Below the pieces are notes generated by a model, which did not search any database, was not told where the DNA came from, and saw only the letters and a list, made by a program, of their open reading frames with translations. Below, piece by piece: positions 19,357 to 30,412 of a DNA stretch of 64,000 nucleotides. The DNA lies in the NCBI RefSeq assembly GCF_007741515.1, contig NZ_CP036263.1:1116001-1180000 (forward strand), in the 5' to 3' direction. Source of the stretch: Adhaeretor mobilis (GTDB lineage Bacteria > Planctomycetota > Planctomycetia > Pirellulales > Lacipirellulaceae). Within the stretch, counting starts at the first letter, position 1; every line of letters begins with the position of its first letter. A program made the translations under genes and the position numbers.

Positions 19357-20254
19357 TACTAAATCCCCGCTGGGGTAAGCGAGACTTGATCCCCAGCGCT
19401 TGGTCAGCGGAACCGATGGCCATTGCCTGGTGCCCATGGATTGCCGCACTCCTAGTTAGCTAAAACGTCCGGCGACTCAATGATCTGAAGCCGCCGCATG
19501 TTTTGAGCAGAACGCTTACCCTCCGAGCGGGCGGTCGACGTAGTTTTGCCTCTTCCTCTATTCCGACCCCATCAAACAGCTTCAAGTAGCCGCATCTCGT
19601 TGTGCGAGCCCGGAATACGTGGCTCCGTAAGGAGAAGGCGAGAACCGACCCGCCACCCGCCAACAAATCTCGAGTTTTCTCGGGGCTTTCGTTCTCCTCC
19701 GATTTAGAACAAGTCACGCAAATAGCGACCCGATACGAATCGCTTCATTGGACTGAAACTCAAGACAGCCACCCATAATCGACATTGCGCTCATCGCCAA
19801 CACCCCCCAAAGCGTTACTCTGGCAGCCGTTTCCAACTTGGACGCATTTCCCACGTTGGCGGAAAAGTGCTCCCAAGAGAGCTGAACTCAACAGGGTGAG
19901 AGACTTCCTAAACTTGAGCTGCTGTGGCGATCGGCAGCGACAGGCGAAGTACGACAAGGATAAAACAAATAGATCGCGTGTGAAATTACCCTTGGTTCCG
20001 GTCATTTCGACTGTCCTTCTTGTTTTGGCTATAATGCACTTATGGGAGAAGCCAAAGGCTCCCAGCCCTTTTTTTGGCACTATGCGACCTGCATTGGCTA
20101 TGGCGACTTCATATCTCCTTGGGACTTTGCCTGCTGTCTCAGTTGCCACAATACATCCAGAGCCTCCATATTCGATACACACTCCAGCTTTCCCACGGAT
20201 TCTGTGGCGGTTAGCATGGAGTAAATAGGCTTTACAAGGTGGCATATACCACGA
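19357..20254. promoter_or_regulatory. Divergent intergenic region with candidate promoter and RBS hairpin
   Basis: About 0.9 kb between the minus-strand surface-protein genes and the plus-strand sigma factor gene holds no convincing coding sequence. A TATAAT at 20030-20035, with only a weak TTCGAC-like -35 element 18 bp upstream, is a plausible promoter for the sigma/kinase pair. Just before the sigma start, GTGG at 20239-20242 can pair with CCAC at 20249-20252. This would occlude the AAGGTGG ribosome site at 20236-20242. Both assignments are inferences from sequence alone. Confidence 0.4.
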
Positions 20255-20893
20255 ATGTCGGACAAGCACCCAGAAACGCAATTGAATTCCGAAGCCGTCG
20301 AGCAGGCTCTCCCTGAGTCGGTTTCTACGGATCGTTCATTGCTGCGTCGATTTCAAGCGGGAGAAGAGGACGCCGCCACTTCGCTGTACGTGAAGTATGC
20401 CAAACGACTTGAGGCGCTGGCCCGTAAGCAGACGAACGACCAGTTTGCGGCGCGCTTTGATCCAGAAGATGTTGTGCAGTCGGTCTTCCGCACCTTTTTT
20501 CGGCGGGCCGTTAAGTCTGGCTATCAAGTACCTGCAGGTGAGGAACTTTGGCAGCTGCTGCTAGTGTTAGCACTCAATAAAATTCGGACGCTTGCAACCT
20601 TTCATCATGCTCAGAAACGGGATGTGTCGCGGACCTGCGCCTCACCCAACAATAAACTGTGGGACTTGGAGGCAAAAAGTGGAGAGGAATTGGCATTCAG
20701 AACCATGCAGCTGGTCGTTCAAGACTTAGTGTCCAGCCTTCCAGCGCCACAAGATCGGATTGTGGAGATGCGGATCGAAGGTCATGAAGTCAAGGAAATC
20801 GCGAGATCAGTGAAACGATCTCTACGCACCGTAGAACGGACCTTACAACACTTCCGGAAAGAGTTGTCCAAATCGATTGACGCCGAGTCATAA
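20255..20893 (+). CDS. ECF-type RNA polymerase sigma factor
   Basis: 212-residue sigma-70 family protein of the ECF type common in planctomycetes. Region 2 is visible as LLRRFQAGEEDAATSLYVKYAKRL with FDPEDVVQSVFRTFFRR, and region 4 as LPAPQDRIVEMRIEGHEVKEIARSVKRSLRTVERTL (HTH). No anti-sigma factor follows. Instead a membrane Ser/Thr kinase starts 4 bp after the stop, the usual partner in this phylum, suggesting phosphorylation-linked control. The likely targets are the neighbouring surface-protein genes, but that is inference. The ATG at 20255 has a possible but structurally occluded ribosome site. Confidence 0.93.
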   Translation: MSDKHPETQLNSEAVEQALPESVSTDRSLLRRFQAGEEDAATSLYVKYAKRLEALARKQTNDQFAARFDPEDVVQSVFRTFFRRAVKSGYQVPAGEELWQLLLVLALNKIRTLATFHHAQKRDVSRTCASPNNKLWDLEAKSGEELAFRTMQLVVQDLVSSLPAPQDRIVEMRIEGHEVKEIARSVKRSLRTVERTLQHFRKELSKSIDAES

Positions 20894-20897
20894 CGTG

Positions 20898-23800
20898 ATG
20901 AAAGCAAAAACGACATCCGAGGCCAAAGGTGATTCTCCTGTCGCCGACTCGTGCCAACTTCATGAATACGTGGAAGCTTTCGAACGATCGCGCGCGGATG
21001 ACCCGCAGACCGACTTCAGGGATTTCTTGCCTCATGCCGAAAGTCCCGAATTCGTAGGAGTGGCTACGGAACTTGTACGGGTCGACATGGAGTACTCTTG
21101 GTCCGGGACGTCTGAGCCCCTGCAAACCGGGAGGAGGCTTGCCCACTACCAGCATCTCTTACCGAAACTCTTCTCCAACCAGTCCGCGCTGAGTGACGTC
21201 GCCTTCGAAGAATACCGCCTGCGAGTGCACACAGGGGACGACGTCTCTCCGGCCTTCTACCAACGTGAATTCGGCGTCGAAACCGAACAATGGCCCCAAG
21301 TCGAGAGGCGGAACTCTGAATCGACCTCCGTTAACGGCCAAATGGCTGCCTCTGAGTCAACATGGCAAGATGCTCTCACCTTAGCGACCAACGTCCAAAA
21401 CTTCCCGGAAGTCGGACAAGATTTTCTGGGCTTCAAGCTGCAAGGAGAGCTGGGCCAAGGGGCCTTCGCCCGCGTCTTTATGGCGACCCAAAGTGAATTG
21501 GCTGATCGACCCGTCGTGCTCAAAATTGCTGCGGGCAAATCCCTGGAACCAGAGCATCTGGCGAGGCTTCAACACACGAACATTGTGCCAATCTATTCTG
21601 TGCACCGGCAGGATCACTTCACCGCGGCGTGCATGCCGCTGTTAGGCACACGAACCTTAGCCGACCTCATCTTGGCCGTTCAGAACGGTGATCCGCGCTC
21701 CATAGGCGAACAGAATCTGATCAGCACATTTTTGAACCGTCGAGACGATACGGTTGTCTCCCAGTCGCAATTCGACTCTGACCAATCCATCGAAACCAAT
21801 GCCTCACAAGTTGTCGTTGTCGAGGCGGTAGCCAAGGCCAGTTATGTCAATGCGGTCATCTGGATCGTGCAACAATTGGCGCAAGGTTTGGCTCACGCCC
21901 ACGGTCGCGGAATTGTGCATCGCGACCTCAAACCAGCCAACATATTACTGACCGACGAGGGAGTGCCCTTGGTTCTCGACTTCAATCTCTCCGAAGATGT
22001 CGTCGTCCACGGGCCCGGGATTCTATCTGTGGGAGGGACGCTTCCCTACATGTCACCCGAACAACTGGTGGCGGTCCATCGTGGCGGCCGCCTCGGTCCT
22101 CAGACAGACGTCTACTCGCTGGGAGTGATCCTTTTTGAACTGCTCTGCGGTAGCCGGCCGTTTCCTGATCGACGCGGCGCGTTCGACGATATTACCGAAA
22201 ATGCGAGGCAGGATCGCATCGCTGGATGCACGCCAGTGCATGAGCTCAATGCGGCGGTACCGCATTCAATCTCTGCGGTCGTCTCACACTGTTTGGCCAC
22301 AAGTCCCAGTGATCGTTATCAGTCGATGACGGAGTTGGCTGATGACTTGCGTCGTCACCTCGAAGATCGACCGCTCCGCTACGCGCCAAATCGCTCACTC
22401 GCCGAAAGATTTCGCAAGTGGACGAGACGACATCCCCGTCTCAGCTCGGGAACCAGTGTCGCGATACTCTTCGGAGTAGCATTGCTGGTTCTCGCATCAC
22501 TGCTTATTGCCCGTGGACGTCAGGCTGCACAAATTGAAGCCGAAGTGGAGTTCCAGAAGTTTTCTGAGTCCATGCCGTCGCTTTACATGGCGGTTGGCGT
22601 GCCGCACAGTGAAACCGAACTCCTGGCCAACGGGATTTCGCAAGCCCGCGCTGAGCTAAACCGATATGGGGTTTTTACGGATCAAAACTGGAAGCACCAC
22701 CAGCGTTACACAGCACTACCGCCTTTACTGCAGGATCAGCTTGATCAACGGGTTGGCAATTCGCTCTATCTATTGGCCAATGCGAGCATAAAACTAGCAG
22801 AACGGCGCACTGATAATGCCGAGAGCCTAAAATTAATTGAACAGGGTCAGCGGTTTAATCAGCTCGCCCTCAAGACGCTCAAACCGGCAGAACCAGCGGC
22901 ACTGCTGGATCAGCAAGCCAGCTTGATCAAACTTGCTGGTTCCGATGACGAGGGAATCGCTGTACGCGAGAATTTCGCTGCGGCTGGTTCAAGTGAACCG
23001 CTCAATCCGTTTGTCGAAGTCGTGCGTCTTCACGAAGCGGGCGACTACCACGGTGCTATTCCGCTCTTAACAGCGCTCCGAGACGCCAATCCTCACGATC
23101 CTGCGCCTTGGCTGTTTCTGGGAAATTCCAAGGTCGCGCAAAGAGATCTCCATGATGCTGAAGGACATTACACAACTGCGATTGCTATCCAGCCGGATTC
23201 CTACCTCGGCTATTTCTACCGTGGTCTTTGCCGACTCGATCTCCAAGAGTATCAAGAGGCAGATGGCGATTTCAGTCAAGTAATCGACATGAAGCCAACG
23301 TTGGCGTGTGGTTATCTCAATCGTGCCTTGGCCCTGCGCGGTCTCAACCGACACGCGGACGCAGTGAGCGATCTCACCAAGGCGCTCGAACTTGGAGCAA
23401 CGCAGACGCGAATCTATTTTCTGCGTTCTCAGTTGCGTGCTCGCATGGGAGACCACTCGGGGGCAAAGGAAGATCGCGAACTAGGACTATCGGCGACGCC
23501 TAGTGATGAACTGAGTTGGGTGGCACGCGGTGTTGCGCTGTTGGAAAGCGATCCTAAGGCTGCCCTGGCTGATTTTCAACGCGCTCTACAACTCAATCCC
23601 CTCTCGGTAAGTGCGCTGCGCAACTGCGTCCATGTCCTGGCGGATAAGTTGGATCGCCCCGACGAGGCCATGGCTTCTCTCGATCAGTTACTGCTGCAGA
23701 ATCATAGAGATCCTGATGCCTTGGCAGGTAGAGCCGTGCTGTTCGCTCGTCAAGGCGATCGCGAGCAGGCCATCGCGGATGTACAAGCATTGCTGAAACT

Positions 23801-24092
23801 TTCCAAGGAGCCAAAAGCTCTGTTTCAAGCAGCCTGTGCACTCTCGATCACATCTACTACTGAAGAAAAGGACGCCTACAAAGCGCTCACTCTGCTGTCT
23901 CGCGCGGTGACTGCAAATCCCACCTGGTCGTATCGCGCTCAAACGGACCCTGACCTAGTAAATCTGCGCAAGACAGAGGAGTTCAAGGCGCTCATCGAGA
24001 GCATCAAGGAGTTCACCAGGCTCAACTTCGAGCTACACCAGCGTAGTCGCGAAGCACCGTCGAGCACCTTGAAAACGGAGCCAGGAAAGTGA
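20898..24092 (+). CDS. Membrane Ser/Thr protein kinase with C-terminal TPRs
   Basis: About 1064 residues from the ATG at 20898; a GTG at 20895 is an alternative, and both follow the sigma stop closely. The N-terminal 180 residues have no recognisable fold. The kinase domain begins with LGQGAFARVF near residue 185, has VVLKIA, an HRDLKPAN catalytic loop near 342, an activation segment starting DFNLSE instead of DFG, and GTLPYMSPEQL. A single transmembrane helix (VAILFGVALLVLASLLI) lies near residue 525. The C-terminal half is helical with TPR-like repeats (DPAPWLFLGNSKVAQRDLHD; CGYLNRALALRGLNRHADAV). It is likely a signalling partner of the sigma factor. Confidence 0.93.
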   Translation: MKAKTTSEAKGDSPVADSCQLHEYVEAFERSRADDPQTDFRDFLPHAESPEFVGVATELVRVDMEYSWSGTSEPLQTGRRLAHYQHLLPKLFSNQSALSDVAFEEYRLRVHTGDDVSPAFYQREFGVETEQWPQVERRNSESTSVNGQMAASESTWQDALTLATNVQNFPEVGQDFLGFKLQGELGQGAFARVFMATQSELADRPVVLKIAAGKSLEPEHLARLQHTNIVPIYSVHRQDHFTAACMPLLGTRTLADLILAVQNGDPRSIGEQNLISTFLNRRDDTVVSQSQFDSDQSIETNASQVVVVEAVAKASYVNAVIWIVQQLAQGLAHAHGRGIVHRDLKPANILLTDEGVPLVLDFNLSEDVVVHGPGILSVGGTLPYMSPEQLVAVHRGGRLGPQTDVYSLGVILFELLCGSRPFPDRRGAFDDITENARQDRIAGCTPVHELNAAVPHSISAVVSHCLATSPSDRYQSMTELADDLRRHLEDRPLRYAPNRSLAERFRKWTRRHPRLSSGTSVAILFGVALLVLASLLIARGRQAAQIEAEVEFQKFSESMPSLYMAVGVPHSETELLANGISQARAELNRYGVFTDQNWKHHQRYTALPPLLQDQLDQRVGNSLYLLANASIKLAERRTDNAESLKLIEQGQRFNQLALKTLKPAEPAALLDQQASLIKLAGSDDEGIAVRENFAAAGSSEPLNPFVEVVRLHEAGDYHGAIPLLTALRDANPHDPAPWLFLGNSKVAQRDLHDAEGHYTTAIAIQPDSYLGYFYRGLCRLDLQEYQEADGDFSQVIDMKPTLACGYLNRALALRGLNRHADAVSDLTKALELGATQTRIYFLRSQLRARMGDHSGAKEDRELGLSATPSDELSWVARGVALLESDPKAALADFQRALQLNPLSVSALRNCVHVLADKLDRPDEAMASLDQLLLQNHRDPDALAGRAVLFARQGDREQAIADVQALLKLSKEPKALFQAACALSITSTTEEKDAYKALTLLSRAVTANPTWSYRAQTDPDLVNLRKTEEFKALIESIKEFTRLNFELHQRSREAPSSTLKTEPGK

Positions 24093-24220
24093 GAAAACCG
24101 CTAAGAAACCACTCAGGTTATGATTTCACTCAAAAGGTGGCTACAATAGCCTGTGGTTCAGTCGTGCACATAAAAGTCGCACCGAGGGCTGGGCTGCGCA
24201 TTGCTCGGGAAGGTTGAGAA

Positions 24221-27200
24221 TTGGTTCAGACGCAACGCGAATCGCTTAAACGAACTGTCAGACGACAACATCCACACCAGACGCAGCGGGGATTGCGGAT
24301 CGAGGCGCTTGAGCCTCGCCTATTGCTGGACGGGGATGGGTTCCTCAACGGGACCGACGTCCACCTTACCCTGAGCTTCGCGTCCGATGGCACCGACGTG
24401 GCTGGCCAGCCGAGTGCCCTGGCAGCAACATTTGATTCTATAGCGCCCTCTGCCGACTGGCAGGACGCTATCCTTCGTGCCTTCCAGACGTGGGCAATCG
24501 AAACGAACGCCGACGTCGGCGTTGTGTCCGAAAACGGCGATCCGTTTGGCGCCCCTGGACTGACTCAACGTGACGATCGCTTCGGTGACATCCGCATCGG
24601 GGCCATCGCGATGTCTCCAGAAGTTGGCGCGGTATCAGTTCCCGTGGACGGTGTCGTCGCAGGGACTTGGTTCGCCGACGTTGTTTTCAACACCGAGTTT
24701 GCGTATCAGTCGCTCGACGATATTTTTGCCGTGGCGTTGCATGAGGCTGGCAATGTATTTGGGCTGGAAGACAATACGGACCCCAACTCCCCCCTCTTCA
24801 TTGGTGGAGCTCCGACCGGTTTGCCCCCCACCACTGCAGATCTTGCTGCACTACAGAGTCTGCATGGATCACGAGTCCCTGATCAAAATGAATTGCCGGA
24901 TGATGATGGAGGCGGAGGTCCATTTGATAACGATTCCTTCGCTAACGCAACTCAACTCAAACTGCTTGAAGCGACTGAGAATGACGAAGGCTCCGCGCCC
25001 TCATTTACCTACGGCGATATTACCACCCACACCGACCTCGACATCTACAAAGTTAAGACGTCGGGTGACTATACTGGCTCGGTGACGTTTCAAATTCGAT
25101 CGGTAGGGATCAGCCTACTGAGACCCGAAGTCACGATCTACAATGCAGCGGAGCAAGTTGTAGATCAACTCGATTCGACAAGTTCGGTGGGTGACTTCTT
25201 GACCTATCAATTGCCCGGCGTTGCAGCGGACTCGACCTACTATGTGGAAGTTTCCAGCGACGAAGCAGGGCTCAATGGAATTGGTGGTTACTCCCTTGTA
25301 GTAATTTTCGACGGCATCAATCAAATCGATCAGCAGAGTATTGATGAAGTGGTCGGAGGTCAATTTCGCTTCTTAGAGTCAGATGACTTTGAGCACTTTT
25401 TTGATGCCAACGGAGACGATCACTTTGCCGTCGATCTGAATTCAAACGATTTGCTGGCATCGGCAACGGGACTGAAAACGGCCCCTGGGTTCATTGAAGC
25501 GACCCGCTATCAATTTGTCGGCAGCATTAACAATACGATCGATGCGGACTTCTACACCATTAAGTCTCCCGTTTTTGATCCTCTGCCAGCCGATGTGATG
25601 ACCGTTTCGGTCAAGTCACTCGATGCGGGCGGACTCATTCCGACGGTTACCGTTTATGGCAGCAATGAATTGCCCATCAGCGCTCGAATATTGGCCAATG
25701 GTGGTGGAGACTACATCGTTCAGGTCGATGGCGTTTCCGCGGACGACGAGTACAGCATCGAAGTTGCAGCGTCAGACCCGGCTGGCCCCTTTAGCACGGG
25801 CAATTACGATCTGGTTGTGACGTTCGGCGATGTCGCCACCCAGCTCACCTCAATGTCCTCGGGCAGCGTTGGCAACGGCACCACGCAGAATACGCATACC
25901 TTGCATATCGGACAACCACAGCTTTTTCACTTCGCGCTGCAGGTGGATTCCGCAACGGTGCCTGTGCCGACGGTGGTGGTGGCCACGATTCTCAATGCAG
26001 CCAATGAGCCTGTTTACCAGATAGCTTCACGACCGGGTGACACGCGGAGCAAAGACGCCGTGCTTCTACAAGCAGGTTCCTATACTGTCGAAGTCGTCCC
26101 TTGGACACTCGATGGCAGTACGCCGCCTGAATTGTCCTACGCCCTACTCGGCGCGTCGATCTCTGATCCTTTCGTTGGCGATCCCGACGACCCGAACGCG
26201 CATCCTTTTGCCTGTGAGGAACCGGGCATGGAAGGGCTCTTCTGCTACCCTGGCGGCTTTATCTCGCCTGATCCATTTTTGTGGGACACGTTTATCGACT
26301 CGCTTACCACCCCAGTCGATGGGATTGATTTGGGAACCTTGGTCTCCAATATGATCGGCGATTGGTGGTCCTGGGTGTGGAACTCTATGGGAGTCAACGG
26401 TCCCCCGCTAGCTCTCTCGGATACGACGCAGGTTCCGGTTAGTAGTGCATTCGCTGCTCTCTCCACATTCATAAGACCAACCGACAGTTTGCTGGACAAT
26501 GACCTCGATCCCGAGGGTGGTGCAGTCGTCGCAATCAAGAAGTCCGATCCGCAGCACGGAACGGTAGTGCTCAATCCGAATGGCACGTTTGTGTATACGC
26601 CAGACCCAGGATTTGTGGGCCGCGATACTTTTACCTATGCGGCTTTTGACTTTACTCAGGAATCTGAGGTGGCAACCGTTGCGGTCGTTGTAGGCGAAAG
26701 CGGTGATTTCGACGCCGATGGCGATGTTGATGGCGGAGATTTTCTGGCATGGCAACGGGGGCATGGCCAACAGGGGGGGGCGCTGCTGCCCAACGGCGAC
26801 AGTAACTTTGACGGCAATGTCAACGTCGCCGATCTTGGTGTTTGGGAACAACAATTCGCGACGACCACCACCCCCGTTCCATCCGGCGGAGATGCTGACG
26901 CAGATGGAGATTTTGATGGAGCTGATTTTCTGGCGTGGCAACGGGGTTACGGAATACCCTCAGGGGCATCTGCAGCTGACGGCGATGCCGATGCCAATGG
27001 AGCCGTCGACGAGAATGACTTAGCCCAATGGGAAACCAATTTCGGAACAGGTGGCGCTCTTGTCAGCCAGCTCCTGGCCGCTAGCGTGGCGGACACAGCA
27101 GGGCCGGTCGAACTGCAAGCACAAGCCGAATTGCCACACCATGCATTCGTTTCACTTTCCTTGTTTACCTCGGATGGGAACTCAACTCGCCTGCCGTTTT

Positions 27201-27433
27201 ACCAGCAGGCTCACTTAACGAACTTCAGCGTTGAAAATCCACCCGTTGAGGATCCCTTTTCGGCACCACTGGAGAATCTGCTCGCTGAGTCAAGCAATCA
27301 AAACGTCAAAGGCCTGCGAAGGATCGAGTTAGCCAGTCGCGACCGAGCCTTCGAGGAATTCGGTGAGCACGTGAAATGGGAATCGTTCCATCGATTGGAA
27401 ATTCGTGAGGTCATTGGCGGCCAGAATCGATGA
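24221..27433 (+). CDS. LEPR-XLL exported protein with degenerate matrixin-like, PPC and dockerin domains
   Basis: 1070 residues with a TTG start at 24221; no closer ATG precedes the LEPR-XLL motif [12 protein letters not shown] at about 28-39. A matrixin-like segment carries [11 protein letters not shown] at 174-184, where the second zinc histidine of HExxH is Asn, so catalysis is doubtful. Two pre-peptidase C-terminal-like beta modules follow ([29 protein letters not shown]). After these comes a cadherin/Ig-like module ([16 protein letters not shown] to [17 protein letters not shown]). Two dockerin pairs of the [15 protein letters not shown] type are near the C-terminus. No PEP-CTERM tail is seen. 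It lies downstream of the kinase and just upstream of the DUF1559 gene. Confidence 0.85.
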   Translation: MVQTQRESLKRTVRRQHPHQTQRGLRIEALEPRLLLDGDGFLNGTDVHLTLSFASDGTDVAGQPSALAATFDSIAPSADWQDAILRAFQTWAIETNADVGVVSENGDPFGAPGLTQRDDRFGDIRIGAIAMSPEVGAVSVPVDGVVAGTWFADVVFNTEFAYQSLDDIFAVALHEAGNVFGLEDNTDPNSPLFIGGAPTGLPPTTADLAALQSLHGSRVPDQNELPDDDGGGGPFDNDSFANATQLKLLEATENDEGSAPSFTYGDITTHTDLDIYKVKTSGDYTGSVTFQIRSVGISLLRPEVTIYNAAEQVVDQLDSTSSVGDFLTYQLPGVAADSTYYVEVSSDEAGLNGIGGYSLVVIFDGINQIDQQSIDEVVGGQFRFLESDDFEHFFDANGDDHFAVDLNSNDLLASATGLKTAPGFIEATRYQFVGSINNTIDADFYTIKSPVFDPLPADVMTVSVKSLDAGGLIPTVTVYGSNELPISARILANGGGDYIVQVDGVSADDEYSIEVAASDPAGPFSTGNYDLVVTFGDVATQLTSMSSGSVGNGTTQNTHTLHIGQPQLFHFALQVDSATVPVPTVVVATILNAANEPVYQIASRPGDTRSKDAVLLQAGSYTVEVVPWTLDGSTPPELSYALLGASISDPFVGDPDDPNAHPFACEEPGMEGLFCYPGGFISPDPFLWDTFIDSLTTPVDGIDLGTLVSNMIGDWWSWVWNSMGVNGPPLALSDTTQVPVSSAFAALSTFIRPTDSLLDNDLDPEGGAVVAIKKSDPQHGTVVLNPNGTFVYTPDPGFVGRDTFTYAAFDFTQESEVATVAVVVGESGDFDADGDVDGGDFLAWQRGHGQQGGALLPNGDSNFDGNVNVADLGVWEQQFATTTTPVPSGGDADADGDFDGADFLAWQRGYGIPSGASAADGDADANGAVDENDLAQWETNFGTGGALVSQLLAASVADTAGPVELQAQAELPHHAFVSLSLFTSDGNSTRLPFYQQAHLTNFSVENPPVEDPFSAPLENLLAESSNQNVKGLRRIELASRDRAFEEFGEHVKWESFHRLEIREVIGGQNR

Positions 27434-27446
27434 ACAGGCAAAATCG

Positions 27447-28541
27447 ATGACATCGTATGCGAGAACTCGCCACCAAGCCCCGCACGGCTTTACGCTGATC
27501 GAACTTTTGGTTGTGATCGCCATCATCGGTGGCTTAGTTGCACTCTTATTTCCCGCGGTACAGTCAGCACGCGAAGCAGCCCGTCGCGTCCAATGTGCCA
27601 ATAATCTCAAGCAACTAGGGCTGGCGATACTAAACTACGAAAGCGGCCGCGCAGAATTACCGCCCTGCGGATCAGCGAGCACAGTCAAGATTCCGCAAAA
27701 TGATGCTGTCGACGTCTACAACCCTTATGGGGGCAAACAACTTAGCTGGATTGTTCACGTGCTTCCCTACACGGAGCAAAGCAATCTCTACGATAGTTTC
27801 GATTTGACCCGTTCGCTCGCCTACCAAGACGGAGATCCCCAGGCAGCCGGTATCGCTGCGCTACGATGTCCCAGCGATCAAGCCAGCGGTCGCATGTATC
27901 GCATGCTGATTCCTGGCGTGGGCCTGAAGTATGAACTAGCCGCCAAGGGAAACTACGCCGCGTATGTCAGTCCCTTTCATGTCGATTTACAATACCTGTA
28001 CCCGGGTGCGTTAGTTGGACAACCACAGAAAACTGCCAGCATTGAGGATGGAATGTCAGCAACGTTGGCACTGAGCGAGGTACGCACCCTCGATCACCAA
28101 TCGGATGAACGCGGTGTCTGGGCATTGCCCTGGAATGGGGCGAGTCTCTTGGCGTTCGACATGCACCCCAAGGAGTGGCCCGAAGACCACGACGGATCGG
28201 GAGTCGGCGATCAATACATCACCCAGAACCGTGCGCCTTACACTGTCAATTTGGGTAGTATCGGCGAAGCCCAGCCGCCCAACAATCGGGGCGAGAATGT
28301 TGACACGCTCAAGAGCTGCCATGACGGGACGGAGCTACACCAGTTCGCAAATGAACAGGGCCTTCCCTGCACCTACAGTCGCGTACCAGGACTACACGGT
28401 TACATGTCCGCCGCCCCGCGAAGCCTACATCCCGGCGGAGTCAACGCCACCTTTCTCGATGGACACGTTACGTTCTTGGTTGACGACATCGATGAAGTCG
28501 CAATGGCGTATATGATAAGTGCGATTGACGGCCAGAATTAG
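27447..28541 (+). CDS. DUF1559 domain protein with type IV pilin-like N-terminus
   Basis: About 364 residues from the ATG at 27447. The N-terminal [20 protein letters not shown] is a prepilin cleavage and methylation motif, followed by the conserved [26 protein letters not shown] that defines DUF1559 pseudopilin-like proteins. The C-terminus has the family signature [12 protein letters not shown]. It would be processed by a prepilin peptidase and is probably displayed on the outer surface. The family is hugely expanded in planctomycetes and its role is not known. It starts 13 bp after the upstream gene and is probably co-transcribed. Confidence 0.93.
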   Translation: MTSYARTRHQAPHGFTLIELLVVIAIIGGLVALLFPAVQSAREAARRVQCANNLKQLGLAILNYESGRAELPPCGSASTVKIPQNDAVDVYNPYGGKQLSWIVHVLPYTEQSNLYDSFDLTRSLAYQDGDPQAAGIAALRCPSDQASGRMYRMLIPGVGLKYELAAKGNYAAYVSPFHVDLQYLYPGALVGQPQKTASIEDGMSATLALSEVRTLDHQSDERGVWALPWNGASLLAFDMHPKEWPEDHDGSGVGDQYITQNRAPYTVNLGSIGEAQPPNNRGENVDTLKSCHDGTELHQFANEQGLPCTYSRVPGLHGYMSAAPRSLHPGGVNATFLDGHVTFLVDDIDEVAMAYMISAIDGQN

Positions 28542-29166
28542 GAATCTGTGTGGAAGCTGTTTTGACCGCACCTATTCCGAAGCCAGCTACCAATATCCAC
28601 AGCATCTCGCCTTAAGCTGCAAGAATTGCCTGTTCAAATGCAGAACGACTACTGCTAAATGGCGATAGGAATATTATTCTAACTACTTATGGAAAGGAAA
28701 TTCCTAGCGTGCATCAGTGCCAACAGCATGCCCTAAACGCACCGAAACAGTTTGAAAATCGAGTGCGTCAGACAATCCTATTCATGTCTGCCTGGTATTG
28801 CATAGCTTCGCCAGTTGGCATGCGAGTTACTGACGAGCGGCCACGGAAAGGCCCGTTATGAACTCGAATCTTCACTTGGTCGCCAGACCGATGCGAGTTC
28901 CGTGATTTGCTTCCGGACGTCGTTTGGATCAACCGCTCGGCCGTGGAATATCTCCTTCGCCGCAGCGGGGTGTCATGCGGACAGTCACCTCTGCGAGTTT
29001 GCTTTGGACGCAACTCGCTCGTGTTTGTCCACCCGCTGTCAATTCAAGGAGTCCCATTCTGAACGAAGTCTGATACACGTCTGCTAGTTGGCAAATTGTG
29101 TTCGGACTTCAAAGCCAGCGGGATTGAGCGTCTCGCTTCGCGCTGCGACTTATCGCACATGCGATG
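28542..29166. other. Gene-poor interval
   Basis: About 0.6 kb after the DUF1559 gene contains only short open frames with no recognisable product and no ribosome site. I see no RNA gene or mobile-element end here. It may hold the terminator of the sigma-kinase-DUF1559 run, but no convincing GC-rich hairpin with a T-tract was found. Confidence 0.4.
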
Positions 29167-29376
29167 TCAGTAAGCAGCGCGGTCCCAGCTGCCAGGCACC
29201 AGTTCCATTTCGGTTCCTGCCGAGAAACCTGACGGCGAGATGCTCAAGAAAATGCTGTTGTAGTTAAACGTTATGTCAGCCGTGGGCGACAGCTGGTTGC
29301 ACACCACGACGCCTTCGTAGTTTGATTGGTGCGAGATCGTCAGCAGCCCCGACACATAGACCAATCCCTTGATCAT
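29167..29376 (-). pseudogene. C-terminal fragment of a pilus-assembly-like exported protein
   Basis: A 69-residue reading frame ending GFSAGTEMELVPGSWDRAAY resembles the C-terminal end of planctomycete beta-helical proteins often annotated near pilus assembly genes (GLVYVSGLLTISH, then a final PGSW). The frame stays open for about 30 codons upstream but without a recognisable start. The rest of the protein is absent, so I treat it as a truncated remnant. The assignment rests on a remembered pattern and is weak. Confidence 0.35.
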
Positions 29377-29512
29377 ACATACCGTGTTTACGCTGGCGCA
29401 CTCTGTCCCACGCTGTGCTTCGTCAATTCGCCAGATGTGGAAAGCCTGGGCTTTCGACTCGCTTTGGCTGGCTTAAGACAGGCGACTTTAGCTACGTTGT
29501 CCGAAACTGCTT

Positions 29513-30412
29513 CTAGCCGGCAGCGATCAAGCCCACGATCCATGCGCAACAGACACTAGCTATCGCCGCGAAACCTGCCAATTGCTGAACTCTGCTGTGG
29601 ACCAGCCACGAGGTGGGTAGACTACATCCCACCCAGCCGGTTAGCAGACCAGCAACGAAACCGGCCAGGTGTGCGACAACATCCGTGCGGTCGCCTCCGA
29701 GGCCGGTGTACGCCAGCAACACAATTCCACCGATCATCGGGCTCCAACGTCTTAGAAGTTTTTCTTGGACCGCTTTTCGAGGACGTAGCGCGTGGGCGAC
29801 GAGCAGGCCGAGGGCGGCGAAAACGGCGGTCGAAGCGCCGATCGACGCGTGGTCTGGCGCCCGCACCATCGCATTAATCAAGTTTCCCAGTGCCCCCGCG
29901 ACAACGATCGCCAACCACGCGACGCCCCCACCTAGGACTTGTCCCGCCAGAATACCTAAGAAAGCTCCAAAGACTAGATTCGCGACGAGGTGCACTCCAT
30001 CTACATGGAGCGTCAGCGCTGTCACCGTCCTCCACCACTCGCCTGCCATGACCCTTCCGGCCTGCATCCTGCCCGCCAGCAGCCACTGCAGGCCTAATGT
30101 CGACTGGGCCGTGAGAATGGCGATCGAGATTAAGACTCCCGTGTAAGCGACAACACCTGCCTTTGCTCCCTCGAAGACGGGGACAGTTGCGTCGCCGTGG
30201 TGCGACGGTTCTATGTTCTCCTGCCGATAGGCGTTCAGCTCGGCCGTGGCGGTTGTGAGATCGTCGTGCCGCACGATGAGCAACCACCAACCATCTTGAT
30301 GATGCGATTTGGCGGGAACCCCCGCTGCATCGAGGACCAACCGCGACTCGCGGTCTTCGTCTCGCGATCTGGTCCTGAGGACAATTTCATAACCCGGCGG
30401 CGACTGGTACAT
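29513..30412 (-). CDS. Rhomboid-family intramembrane serine protease
   Basis: Roughly 299 residues from the ATG at 30412 (MYQSPPGYEIVLRT); an in-frame start at 30439 would add nine residues. An N-terminal soluble domain of about 90 residues precedes six or seven membrane segments. The rhomboid signatures are present: GEWWRTVTALTLHVDGVHLVAN (L1 region), catalytic Ser in GASTAVFA, and catalytic His in DVVAHLAGFVAGLL. It would cleave membrane proteins within the bilayer. There are no obvious partners; it marks the left border of the accessory region. Confidence 0.9.
   Translation of the reverse strand: MYQSPPGYEIVLRTRSRDEDRESRLVLDAAGVPAKSHHQDGWWLLIVRHDDLTTATAELNAYRQENIEPSHHGDATVPVFEGAKAGVVAYTGVLISIAILTAQSTLGLQWLLAGRMQAGRVMAGEWWRTVTALTLHVDGVHLVANLVFGAFLGILAGQVLGGGVAWLAIVVAGALGNLINAMVRAPDHASIGASTAVFAALGLLVAHALRPRKAVQEKLLRRWSPMIGGIVLLAYTGLGGDRTDVVAHLAGFVAGLLTGWVGCSLPTSWLVHSRVQQLAGFAAIASVCCAWIVGLIAAG

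Noticed and set aside
19760-20281. 173-codon minus frame in the divergent intergenic region
   Set aside because: Cysteine- and arginine-rich with no motif; it overlaps a plausible promoter and the sigma gene start.
28768-29087. Overlapping short frames on both strands after the DUF1559 gene
   Set aside because: No recognisable motif in any frame, no ribosome site and mutually exclusive frames; treated as non-coding.
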